Below are positions 33,577 through 44,885 of a stretch of 64,000 bases of DNA, piece after piece. Position numbers and translations under genes: made by a program. The notes beneath the pieces are model-generated. The model searched no databases and was not told the DNA's origin. It was given only the letters and a program-made list of their open reading frames with translations. The DNA lies in the NCBI RefSeq assembly GCF_014466955.1, contig NZ_AP023396.1:3100001-3164000 (forward strand), read 5' to 3'. The first letter of the stretch is position 1. Each line of letters opens with the position of its first letter. Origin of the DNA: Nocardia wallacei (GTDB taxonomy: Bacteria; Actinomycetota; Actinomycetes; Mycobacteriales; Mycobacteriaceae).

Positions 33577-34856
33577 CCGTTGAAGTGACCGGCGGGCCCG
33601 CTCCGGCGACGCCGGAGCGCAACGTGACCGGGGCGTCCATCACGCTGGACGGGGTGGTGAAACGCTATCGGGGACAATCGAAACCGGCGGTGCGGCGGCT
33701 CGACCTGGAGATCGAGGCGGGGGAGATCGTGGCGTTCGTCGGACCGTCGGGGTGCGGCAAGACGACCACGCTCAAGATGATCAACCGGCTGATCGAGCCG
33801 ACCGAGGGCCGCATCTTCATCGGCGGGCGCGACGTCACCCGCGAGGACCCCGACAAACTGCGGCAGTCGATCGGGTACGTCATCCAGTCCGGAGGACTGT
33901 TTCCGCACTGGTCGGTCGCCAAGAACATCGCCGCCATTCCGCGCGTGCTCGGCTGGGACAAGCGGCGCATCGCCGAGCGCACCGAGTACCTGCTCGATCT
34001 GGTCGGCCTGGACTCCGCCACCTTCGCCGACCGGCTGCCCAAGGACATGTCCGGCGGCCAGCAGCAGCGCGTCGGGGTCGCCCGCGCGCTGGCGGCCGAC
34101 CCGCCGGTGCTGCTCATGGACGAGCCCTTCGGCGCGGTCGATCCCATCACCCGGGTTCGCCTGCAGGACAGCCTGATCGGAATCCAGCACGAGCTCGGCA
34201 AGACCATCGTCGTGGTCACCCACGATTTCGAGGAGGCCACCAAGCTCGGCGACAAGGTGCTGATCCTGTCCGAGGGCGGGCACATCGAGCAGTACGCGCG
34301 CCCGGAGGAGATCCTCACCAATCCGGCCACGCCGTTCGTGGAGGAGTTCGTCGGATCCGGCGCCAAGCTGGCCTATCTGACCGTGTCGCGGGTGCGCGAC
34401 GTGGCGACCGACGACGTGGTCACCGCGCGGGTGGGCGAGTCGTCGCGGGGCGTCATCGAGCGGGCGCGGGCCGCCGGGCAGACCTGGGTGGTCGTCGTAG
34501 ACGGCGCCGGACGGCCGCGGTCCTGGCCCACACTGGACGAACTGGCCACCAAGCCGGAGGTCTCCGACTACCTCGACCGGCGGCTGCCCGTCGTCGCCCG
34601 GTCCTCCACCCTCAACGACGCCCTCGACGCGATGCTCGCCGCCAGCCAGGGCGCGACCCTGGTGACCGACGGCCGCGGCGCGGTGGTCGGCTCGCTGGGC
34701 ATCGCCGCGGTGACCGAGATGATCCAGGCCAAGCTCGCCGACGGCCGTGCCGACGAGGCGGAACGGTCCTATGAGACCTACGTCGACGGCAGCGAGAACG
34801 CCCCCACGCCGGTGGTCGCCGCCGACGAGGAACCCGGATCGGGCGATCGGTCGTGA
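33573..34856 (+). CDS. proV: Osmoprotectant ABC transporter, ATP-binding protein (OpuCA/ProV)
   Basis: A 427-residue ATPase: Walker A GPSGCGKTTT, Q loop VIQSGGLFPH, signature SGGQQQRVGVARAL, Walker B VLLMDEPFGAVDP and the switch His in VVVTHDFEEA. The last about 140 residues hold a CBS-like pair (YLDRRLPVVARSSTLNDALDAMLA), which in OpuA/OpuC proteins senses ionic strength or cyclic di-AMP. It drives uptake of compatible solutes such as glycine betaine. It overlaps the genes on both sides. Confidence 0.93.
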   Translation: MTVEVTGGPAPATPERNVTGASITLDGVVKRYRGQSKPAVRRLDLEIEAGEIVAFVGPSGCGKTTTLKMINRLIEPTEGRIFIGGRDVTREDPDKLRQSIGYVIQSGGLFPHWSVAKNIAAIPRVLGWDKRRIAERTEYLLDLVGLDSATFADRLPKDMSGGQQQRVGVARALAADPPVLLMDEPFGAVDPITRVRLQDSLIGIQHELGKTIVVVTHDFEEATKLGDKVLILSEGGHIEQYARPEEILTNPATPFVEEFVGSGAKLAYLTVSRVRDVATDDVVTARVGESSRGVIERARAAGQTWVVVVDGAGRPRSWPTLDELATKPEVSDYLDRRLPVVARSSTLNDALDAMLAASQGATLVTDGRGAVVGSLGIAAVTEMIQAKLADGRADEAERSYETYVDGSENAPTPVVAADEEPGSGDRS

Positions 34857-35590
34857 AGCGCTTGCGGCGCATACCGATGGACGTGTGGTTCGAGCCGCTG
34901 CTGATTCTCGTCATCGGCATCGGATACGTCCTGTGGTATCGGTCGACGACATTCACCGCGACCGAGAAGGCGTCGCTCGGCTGGGACAATCTGCAGACCA
35001 CCATCCTGTCCCACATCAAGCTGACCGTGGTCGCCACGCTGATCGTGGTGATCGTCGCGATCCCCTTGGGCATCGCGCTCACCCGGCCCGCGCTGCGGCG
35101 GCTCGAACCGCTCGCGGTCAATATCGCCAATATCGGCCAGGCCGCGCCCGCCGTCGGCCTGCTGGTGCTGTTCACCTTCTGGCTGGGCACCGGATTCCGC
35201 ACGGCGATAGTCGGTTTGGTGGTGTACGCGATCCTGCCGATCCTGCAGAACACCATCGTCGGGCTGCGGCAGGTCGATCAGCGCACCATCGAGGCGTCGC
35301 GGGGCATCGGTTTCTCCGGGACCCGCACGCTGTTCCAGGTGGAGCTGCCGCTCGCGGTGCCGGTGATCCTCAACGGGGTGCGGACCGCACTGGTGATCCT
35401 CGTCGGCACCGCGACGCTGAGCACGTTCATCGGGGCCACCAGCCTCGGCACGCTGATCACCACCGGCGTCACGCTGTTCCTGCCCAAACTGCTGGTCTCC
35501 GGCGCGATCCTGGTCGGACTGCTGGCGCTGACCATCGACTGGCTCGGCAGGCTGGTCGAACTGGCCGCGACCCCGCGAGGTATCTCATGA
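34853..35590 (+). CDS. Osmoprotectant ABC transporter, permease 2
   Basis: A 245-residue membrane protein with about six segments and the coupling loop EASRGIGFSGTRTLFQVELPLAVPVILNGVR, parallel to permease 1. A GTG start overlaps the ATPase stop. The two permeases probably form a heterodimer around the ATPase pair. Confidence 0.9.
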   Translation: MKRLRRIPMDVWFEPLLILVIGIGYVLWYRSTTFTATEKASLGWDNLQTTILSHIKLTVVATLIVVIVAIPLGIALTRPALRRLEPLAVNIANIGQAAPAVGLLVLFTFWLGTGFRTAIVGLVVYAILPILQNTIVGLRQVDQRTIEASRGIGFSGTRTLFQVELPLAVPVILNGVRTALVILVGTATLSTFIGATSLGTLITTGVTLFLPKLLVSGAILVGLLALTIDWLGRLVELAATPRGIS

Positions 35591-36573
35591 GAGCACCACG
35601 AGCGCGACTGGTCACCGCGAGCTGCGCACTGGCCGTGGCGATCTCGCTGCTCGCCGGGTGCGGCCTGGTGAGTTCGTCGGGCACCTTCCACGAGGCGAGC
35701 CTGCCCGGCGGCGACCGCCCGCTGGACGGTGCGGAACTGGTCGTCACGTCGAAGAGCTTCACCGAGGGCGTGCTGCTGGGCAAGATCACCGCGACCTACC
35801 TGGCCGCCGCGGGCGCCGACGTGCGGGACATGACCGGGGCGCCGGGTTCCGCGTCGTCGCGGCAGGCGCAGCTCAACGGTGACGCCGACGTGCTCTGGGA
35901 GTACACCGGAACCGGCTGGGTCAACTACCACAACCAGACCGAGACCATCACGGACCCGCACGAGCTGTGGCAGCGCGTGCACGACATCGAGAAGCGCGAC
36001 TACGACCTGGAGTGGCTGGCGCCGGCGAACTTCAACGACACCTACGCCTTCGGCGCCGCCACGCCGACCGCCGAGCGGCTGCGCGTGCGGTCGCTGTCCG
36101 ACGTGGCCGCGCTCCCGGTGCCCGACCGCACCTTCTGTGTCGACGACGAATTCTTCAGCCGCTCCGACGGTTTCGTGCCGATGCTGCAGAAGTACGGCAT
36201 GCCCTACAACGACCCGAACGGGGTGCCCGCCGGTAACGTCACGCGGATGGACGCCGGTGTCGTCTACACCGCGACGGCCAAGGGCGCGCCCTGCAACTTC
36301 GGCATGATCTACACCACCGACGGCCGGGTGAAGAACCTGAACCTGGTCGTCCTCGACGACGACAAGAAGTTCTTCCTGCCCTACAGCGGTACCGCGGTCG
36401 TGCGGGGCGCGGTGCTGGCGAGTCACCCCCGACTGCGCGAGCTGATCGGCACGATCTCCCAGCACCTCACCGACGACCTGATGCAGGAGCTCAACGGCCG
36501 CGTGGACATCGACGGCGAGGATCCCGCCGACGTCGCCTACGACTGGCTGAAGAGCGAGCAGCTGGTGCGGTAA
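35587..36573 (+). CDS. proX: Osmoprotectant-binding lipoprotein (ProX/OpuCC)
   Basis: A 328-residue solute-binding protein with a lipoprotein signal (ALAVAISLLAGC, Cys at about 24) and the OpuAC-type start VVTSKSFTEGVLLGKITATYL. Aromatic residues in WEYTGTGWVNY and NFNDTYAF suit an aromatic cage for quaternary amines. It is the last gene of the operon, ending 18 bases before a convergent gene. The exact ligand (betaine, choline, carnitine) is open. Confidence 0.92.
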   Translation: MRAPRARLVTASCALAVAISLLAGCGLVSSSGTFHEASLPGGDRPLDGAELVVTSKSFTEGVLLGKITATYLAAAGADVRDMTGAPGSASSRQAQLNGDADVLWEYTGTGWVNYHNQTETITDPHELWQRVHDIEKRDYDLEWLAPANFNDTYAFGAATPTAERLRVRSLSDVAALPVPDRTFCVDDEFFSRSDGFVPMLQKYGMPYNDPNGVPAGNVTRMDAGVVYTATAKGAPCNFGMIYTTDGRVKNLNLVVLDDDKKFFLPYSGTAVVRGAVLASHPRLRELIGTISQHLTDDLMQELNGRVDIDGEDPADVAYDWLKSEQLVR

Positions 36574-36591
36574 CCGCGCGGGTGGCCGTGT

Positions 36592-37671
36592 TCAGCGCGG
36601 CGGCGAGTACAGTCCGCGGCCGGTGATCAGCGGTAGGTCGAGGGTGGTCCGGATGCCCGGTGCGGCCGCGACCACGGCCGGAATCGAATTCACGATGCGG
36701 CCCGCCGCCGCGGCGATCGCGGCATGGTTGTGGTCGCCGTGGCGGCTGGTCGGGCGGATGTCGACGGTGTAAGAGGGCTCGCCGATGATCTCGACGCGGT
36801 AGGAGCCGCCCGGCTGCACCGGCTGCGGCCAGTCCGGCCGGAGCTCCTCGCGCAACCGGGTGACGTGTTCGATGACGATCGCCGGATGCCCCTGTACCAG
36901 TCCGCGGATCTCGAAACGCACTGCGGCCGTTCCGCCTTCGGGAATGTGCCCGGCGGCGACGTCGAACGCCGCCGGTGCGGGCTCGCGCGCCGCGGTGTCG
37001 GTGATCTCGTCGACGACGATACCCAGCCCGGCGGCGAGCTGGCGGATCGCGGTACCCCAGGCGAGACTCAGCACCCCCGGCTGCAGCAGCATCGGGACGT
37101 CCTCGGGCGGATTGCCGAAGCCCATCACGTCGAACATGACCGTCGCGCCGTCGTAGGTGGCGTAGTCGGCGATCTCCGTGCAGCGGATCTGCTCGATGGC
37201 GCGGCAGGTGCCGGCGAACGCGAACGGGATCAGATCGTTGATGAAACCCGGGTCCACGCCGGTGATGAACAGGCTCGTATTCCCTTCACGCGCAGCCTCT
37301 TCCACCCGGTCGATGTACTTGCCGGGCACCACCTGCCACGGGTACTGGAGTACGCCGGGCGCGGAGCCGACGACGTTGATGCCGTGCGCCAGCAGCCGCC
37401 GGCAATCGGCCATCGCCTCCGGCAGCCGGGTGTCGCCCATCGCGCAGTACACCGCGCAGTCGGGCCGGGCGGCGAGGATCTCGTCCAGGTCGCCGGTGGC
37501 GGTGATGCCGGTGACCACGTCCAGCCCGGCGAGTTCGCCCGCGTCCTTCCCGATCTTGGCATCCGTGGCGACCCAGACACCGGTCAGCTCGAACTGCGGA
37601 TTGGTGATCAGCTCGATCAGGGCGAGGCGGCCGACGTTCCCGGTGCCGATGTGCGCGACGCGGATGGGCAT
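36592..37671 (-). CDS. NAD(P)-dependent dehydrogenase with DapB-like fold (2,4-diaminopentanoate dehydrogenase-like)
   Basis: A 359-residue protein: VAHIGTGNVGRLALIELI binds the dinucleotide, followed by DCAVYCAMGDTRLPEAMADCRRLLAHGINVVGSAP, typical of DapB/homoserine dehydrogenase-like folds. ITGVDPGFINDLIPFAFAG and SRHGDHNHAAIAAAAGRIVNSIP are marks of the amine-dehydrogenase-like group common in mycobacteria. The substrate is unknown. It shares a KstR-type box with the divergent steroid SDR, so a role in steroid catabolism is plausible. Confidence 0.82.
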   Translation of the reverse strand: MPIRVAHIGTGNVGRLALIELITNPQFELTGVWVATDAKIGKDAGELAGLDVVTGITATGDLDEILAARPDCAVYCAMGDTRLPEAMADCRRLLAHGINVVGSAPGVLQYPWQVVPGKYIDRVEEAAREGNTSLFITGVDPGFINDLIPFAFAGTCRAIEQIRCTEIADYATYDGATVMFDVMGFGNPPEDVPMLLQPGVLSLAWGTAIRQLAAGLGIVVDEITDTAAREPAPAAFDVAAGHIPEGGTAAVRFEIRGLVQGHPAIVIEHVTRLREELRPDWPQPVQPGGSYRVEIIGEPSYTVDIRPTSRHGDHNHAAIAAAAGRIVNSIPAVVAAAPGIRTTLDLPLITGRGLYSPPR

Positions 37672-37728
37672 GAATTACTCCTGGAGGACAACAGCTTCGG
37701 TGTTCCGAGCACCATTCTGGAACAGTGT

Positions 37729-37744
37729 CTAGAACATGTTCTAG
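37729..37744. promoter_or_regulatory. KstR-type box (perfect palindrome)
   Basis: CTAGAACATGTTCTAG is a perfect 16-base palindrome. Its inner 14 bases fit the KstR consensus TNNAACNNGTTNNA at every fixed position. It lies between divergent genes, 57 bases before the dehydrogenase start and 21 before the SDR. A TATGGT at 37749-37754 would be the -10 of the SDR, so KstR would block RNA polymerase there. Confidence 0.8.
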
Positions 37745-37765
37745 TTCGTATGGTAGCGTCGCGCC

Positions 37766-38506
37766 ATGGGACGTGTAGACGGAAAAGTGGCACTGATCAG
37801 CGGTGGCGCCCGGGGGATGGGCGCCGCCCACGCCCGGCTGCTGGTCGCCGAGGGCGCCCGGGTGGTGGTCGGCGACATCCTCGACGACGAGGGCAAGGCA
37901 CTCGCCGCCGAGATCGGCGAATCAGCCCGCTTCGTACATCTGGACGTGACCGACCCGGACCACTGGGAGGTCGCGGTCGCCACGGCCGTCGAGGATTTCG
38001 GCAAGCTCGATGTGCTGGTCAACAACGCCGGTGTGGTGAACGGCAGCCCGCTGCAGAAGTTCGACCTGGCGCAGTGGCGGCGCATCCTGGATGTGAACCT
38101 GACCGGCACCTTCCTCGGCATGCGGGCGGTGGTCGAGCCGATGATCGCCGCGGGCGGCGGGTCCATCGTCAACGTCTCATCGATCGAGGGCCTGCGCGGC
38201 GCGCCGTGGGCGCACGGCTACGTGGCGTCCAAGTGGGGCGTGCGCGGGCTGGCCAAGTCGGCGGCACTCGAGTTGGCGCCGCACCGGATTCGGGTCAACT
38301 CGCTGCACCCCGGGCTCATCCGCACCCCGATGACCGCGAACATTCCCGACGACCTGGTGACGATCCCGCTGGGCCGCCCGGCCGAACCGGCGGAGGTCGC
38401 CACCTTCGTGCTGTTCCTGGCCAGTGACGAGTCGGCCTACGCGACCGGGTCGGAGTTCGTGGTGGACGGCGGCCTGGTCACGGGCGTTCCGCACAAGACC
38501 TCCTGA
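37766..38506 (+). CDS. 3-alpha/20-beta-hydroxysteroid dehydrogenase-like SDR
   Basis: A 246-residue SDR very close in pattern to mycobacterial Rv2002 (FabG3): KVALISGGARGMGAAHARLLVAEGARVVVGDILDDEGKA, FVHLDVTD, LVNNAGVVNG, Ser in NVSSIEGL, YVASKWGV, RVNSLHPGLIRTPMT and YATGSEFVVDGG. Rv2002 is a 3-alpha,20-beta-hydroxysteroid dehydrogenase. No clear ribosome site precedes the ATG and the predicted leader is about five bases, so it is almost leaderless. The KstR-type box upstream agrees with a steroid role. Confidence 0.88.
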   Translation: MGRVDGKVALISGGARGMGAAHARLLVAEGARVVVGDILDDEGKALAAEIGESARFVHLDVTDPDHWEVAVATAVEDFGKLDVLVNNAGVVNGSPLQKFDLAQWRRILDVNLTGTFLGMRAVVEPMIAAGGGSIVNVSSIEGLRGAPWAHGYVASKWGVRGLAKSAALELAPHRIRVNSLHPGLIRTPMTANIPDDLVTIPLGRPAEPAEVATFVLFLASDESAYATGSEFVVDGGLVTGVPHKTS

Positions 38507-38512
38507 ACACGG

Positions 38513-41924
<3,412 letters not shown>

Positions 41925-42395
41925 CGTGCCTCCTGTGTCCGTGTCACCGCCCGGCCGGACGGCTGCAGGCGGGTGAAGATTCTCGAGAATGTCGGCCGGG
42001 ATCTGCTCGGGCGTTACCGCGGTGTGCCGAGCGGGCGAAGCGGATCCAGCATAGGCGGTGCGGGTCGCGGCGCCCGGCAGCTGGGCAGGCGTTCAGCTAT
42101 CGCCGACATATTGGTCATCTGTCCGAGTATGCGCTGATGGCACCGAGTCTGTGGAAAACCTATGAGCGAGATCACGATTCGATAGCGGCGGCAGCTTTCT
42201 TACTGCAAACAGTTTTCATGCCCTTTGCGGATTCTTTACTATTGATCGGTCTCCGCGTTCGGGAGACATCTGCTAGAGGATCCACCGCCGCGCAAGCGTT
42301 CTCGCTGCCCGCGGCTCTCGCCCGCCAGCTGCTCGATGCCAGAACATGTTTGACCCGATGAACCGAACCGTGGCCCGGTTCGGCGAAGGAGAAAT
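41925..42395. other. 471-base control region between amidase and SulP fusion
   Basis: No ORF I can support. It contains a perfect palindrome ATTCTCGAGAAT at 41979-41990, 55 bases before the amidase start, whose halves recall the region-1 operator but with no spacer. It also holds the promoter at 42213-42243 and a leader of about 150 bases for the transporter gene. AGAACATGTT at 42341-42350 in this leader recurs in the leader of the second copy (44834-44843). Confidence 0.5.
42213..42243 (+). promoter_or_regulatory. Promoter of the first SulP-carbonic anhydrase gene
   Basis: TTTTC-N6-TTTGC-N6-TTTACTATT. TACTAT at 42237-42242 is a good -10 and TTTTCA at 42213-42218 the -35 with an 18-base spacer. 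All three blocks and both spacings recur before the second copy. Confidence 0.65.
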
Positions 42396-44600
42396 ATGTC
42401 AACCGACATTGACCCTGCCCGACGGACGTCGCTCCCCGGTCTCGCCGTGGTGCTTCGCCATGACCTCCCCGCCTCCGTGGTGGTCTTTCTCGTCGCATTA
42501 CCCCTGTCCATCGGCGTCGCGGTGGCCACCGGCGCGCCCGTGGCCGCCGGACTCCTGGCCGCCGTCGTGGGTGGCCTGGTGGCCGGCCTGTTAGGCGGCT
42601 CGTCACTGCAGGTCAGCGGGCCGACCGCCAGCCTCACCGTGGTGGTGGCCGAAAGCATTCACCAGTTCGGCTGGGCCACAACGTGTTTCATCACGATGGG
42701 AGCCGGGCTGTTACAGATCCTGTTCGGCCTCGGCCGCATCGCGCGCGCGGCGCTGGCCATCGCGCCGGTGGTGGTGCACGGCATGCTCGCCGGGATCGGC
42801 ATCGTCATCGCGCTCCAGCAGCTCCACGTCCTGCTGGGCGGGCAGTCGCTGAGTTCGTCCTGGGACAGCATCACGCAGCTGCCGCACCAGCTGGCGGCGG
42901 CCAAGGGCGGCGATGCTCTGGTCGGCGGCGTCGTCATCGCCATCCTGCTGGGCTGGCGGTATCTGCCGCCGCGAATTCGCGCGGTGCCCGCGCCGCTGGC
43001 CGCGGTGGTCGCCGCGACGGCCCTCGCCATGGTCGTGCCGACCAGCATCGAGCGAATCGTGTTGACGGGCACGCTGTTCGACGACATCTCGCTGCCGGCC
43101 ATCCCGCACGGCGGCTGGTCCGCGGTGGCGCTGACCATGGTGACCATCGCGCTGATCGCCAGTGTGGAGACGCTGCTGTCGGCCGTGGCCGTGGATCGGC
43201 TGCGCCCCGAGCAGCGGACCGACCTGGACCGCGAACTGATCGGCCAGGGCGTGGCGAACATGACCTCCGGGCTGATCGGCGGCCTGCCCATCGCCGCGGT
43301 CATCGTCCGCAGCATCACCAACGTCAAGGCCGGGGCTCGCAGCAAGGCTTCGACGATGCTGGCCGGTCTCTGGGTGCTGATCTTCGCGGTCGTGCTGGTC
43401 GAGGTGGTGCGGCAGATCCCGAAGGCCGCGCTGGCGGGCGTGCTGATCGTGATCGGCATCGGGCTGGTGAAACTGGCCCACATCCGGCTGGCCCGCCGCA
43501 CCGGCGACCTGTTCGTCTACGCGACGACGGTGCTGGTCGTGGTGTTCGTCAACCTGCTCGTCGGCATGCTGGTCGGGCTGGCGCTGGCGTTCGCGCTGCT
43601 GCTGTGGCGGGTGGCCAAGGTGACGATCACGGTGGAGCCGCTGGGCGTGCGCCGGGTGGTGACCATCGACGGCACCCTGACGTTCATGGCGGTGCCGCGG
43701 CTCACCGGCGAGCTGGCCGGAATCCCGGTCGGCGCCCCGGTGACCATCGAGTTGGCGGTGGACTTCGTCGACCACGCGGCGCACGAGGCCCTGCACCAAT
43801 GGGCGCAGCAGCACGAGAGTTGCGGCGGCACGGTCGAATTCGTGGAGATGGGCGCGGCGCGCATCGCGGATCTGGAGGTCGGTCCGCCCACCCGCGGGCA
43901 CGCCCGCCGTGTTCTGAACGAGACGCTCGGCCCGTGGCGGCGCACCGCCCGCACCGATCCGATCGCCGCCGGCGTCGCGGCCTACCACCGCGGCCACGCC
44001 CACGTGGTGCGACCGCACCTCGGCGAACTGCGGGACAGCCAGAATCCCGACTCGCTGTTCCTCACCTGTGCCGATTCCCGGATCGTGCCGAACGTGATCA
44101 CCAGCAGCGGTCCGGGTGACCTGTTCACCGTTCGCAATATCGGCAATCTCATTCCCGCCGACGGGCGCGACACCTCCGTGGAGGCCGCGCTGGTCTACGC
44201 CCTGGACAAGCTGGATGTCCGGTCGGTGGTGGTGTGCGGGCACTCCGGCTGCGGCGCGATGGACGCGCTGTACTACGAGCGGGTGACCGGTTCGCCGCTG
44301 GACGCCTGGCTCGAGCACGGCCGACCCGCGCTCGAGCGATTCCGCGGCGGGCATCCGGTGGCGGTCGCGGCCGCCGCCGCGGGCTTCGACGCGGTCGACC
44401 AGCTGGGCATGGTGAATGTCGCGGTCCAGCTGGATGTGCTCTCGCGGCACCCGGTGGTGCGCCGCGGCATCGAGGAGCGCGGCGTGGTCCTGGCGGGGTT
44501 GTTCTTCGACATCTCCACCGCGCGCGTCGTCGAGATCACCGCCGACGGCATCGGCGAGATCGATGACGCCGGAAGGCAAGTCACGGCACTACCGGTGTAG
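42396..44600 (+). CDS. SulP-family transporter fused to beta-carbonic anhydrase (copy 1)
   Basis: A 734-residue fusion. About 1-420 is a SulP membrane domain (LRHDLPASVVVFLVALPLSIG, SGPTASLTVVVAESIHQFG, LSAVAVDRL), about 425-510 a STAS-like domain (VVTIDGTLTFMAVPRL), and about 530-734 a beta-carbonic anhydrase with the zinc ligands in LTCADSRIVPN and VVCGHSGCGAM. The pair probably imports bicarbonate and interconverts it with CO2 at the inner face. It resembles Rv3273 of M. tuberculosis. AAGGAGAAAT precedes the ATG. A near-copy follows directly. Confidence 0.93.
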   Translation: MSTDIDPARRTSLPGLAVVLRHDLPASVVVFLVALPLSIGVAVATGAPVAAGLLAAVVGGLVAGLLGGSSLQVSGPTASLTVVVAESIHQFGWATTCFITMGAGLLQILFGLGRIARAALAIAPVVVHGMLAGIGIVIALQQLHVLLGGQSLSSSWDSITQLPHQLAAAKGGDALVGGVVIAILLGWRYLPPRIRAVPAPLAAVVAATALAMVVPTSIERIVLTGTLFDDISLPAIPHGGWSAVALTMVTIALIASVETLLSAVAVDRLRPEQRTDLDRELIGQGVANMTSGLIGGLPIAAVIVRSITNVKAGARSKASTMLAGLWVLIFAVVLVEVVRQIPKAALAGVLIVIGIGLVKLAHIRLARRTGDLFVYATTVLVVVFVNLLVGMLVGLALAFALLLWRVAKVTITVEPLGVRRVVTIDGTLTFMAVPRLTGELAGIPVGAPVTIELAVDFVDHAAHEALHQWAQQHESCGGTVEFVEMGAARIADLEVGPPTRGHARRVLNETLGPWRRTARTDPIAAGVAAYHRGHAHVVRPHLGELRDSQNPDSLFLTCADSRIVPNVITSSGPGDLFTVRNIGNLIPADGRDTSVEAALVYALDKLDVRSVVVCGHSGCGAMDALYYERVTGSPLDAWLEHGRPALERFRGGHPVAVAAAAAGFDAVDQLGMVNVAVQLDVLSRHPVVRRGIEERGVVLAGLFFDISTARVVEITADGIGEIDDAGRQVTALPV

Positions 44601-44639
44601 CCGAACCCGGCCGCGGGCGACGGCCGGGACGGTAGGTCG

Positions 44640-44674
44640 GGCAACGCCCCGGGGTGAGCACCCGGGGCGTTGCC
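44640..44674. terminator. Stem-loop terminator after SulP fusion copy 1
   Basis: GGCAACGCCCCGGG and its exact complement form a 14-base-pair stem with a 7-base loop, followed by GCTTTC. Confidence 0.85.
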
Positions 44675-44738
44675 GCTTTCCGGGCGAGATGTGAGGGCGG
44701 TCACCTCGAGATGCGGAAGTGTCCCCAGCTAAATATCC

Positions 44739-44769
44739 TTTTCTCAGGCTTTGCTTAGTCTTTACTATT
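44739..44769 (+). promoter_or_regulatory. Promoter of the second SulP-carbonic anhydrase gene
   Basis: The same TTTTC-N6-TTTGC-N6-TTTACTATT pattern as before copy 1, giving -10 TACTAT at 44763-44768 and a leader of about 110 bases. Downstream similarity continues with AGCTGCT..CGATGCC and AGAACATGTT. Confidence 0.65.
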
Positions 44770-44885
44770 AATCTCGCCTTACTTCCGGGCGACTGCCGGA
44801 CAACGTGGTCCCGCAGCTGCTTTCGATGCCTGGAGAACATGTTCGACCGACCGGACCGGCGACGCCGGCCTGGTGAAGGAGCAAT

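Noticed and set aside
42341-44843. KstR boxes in the SulP leaders (AGAACATGTT)
   Set aside because: The core fits, but the outer T of the consensus is missing in both copies, the position is well downstream of the promoter, and bicarbonate uptake has no sterol link. More likely a shared leader element.
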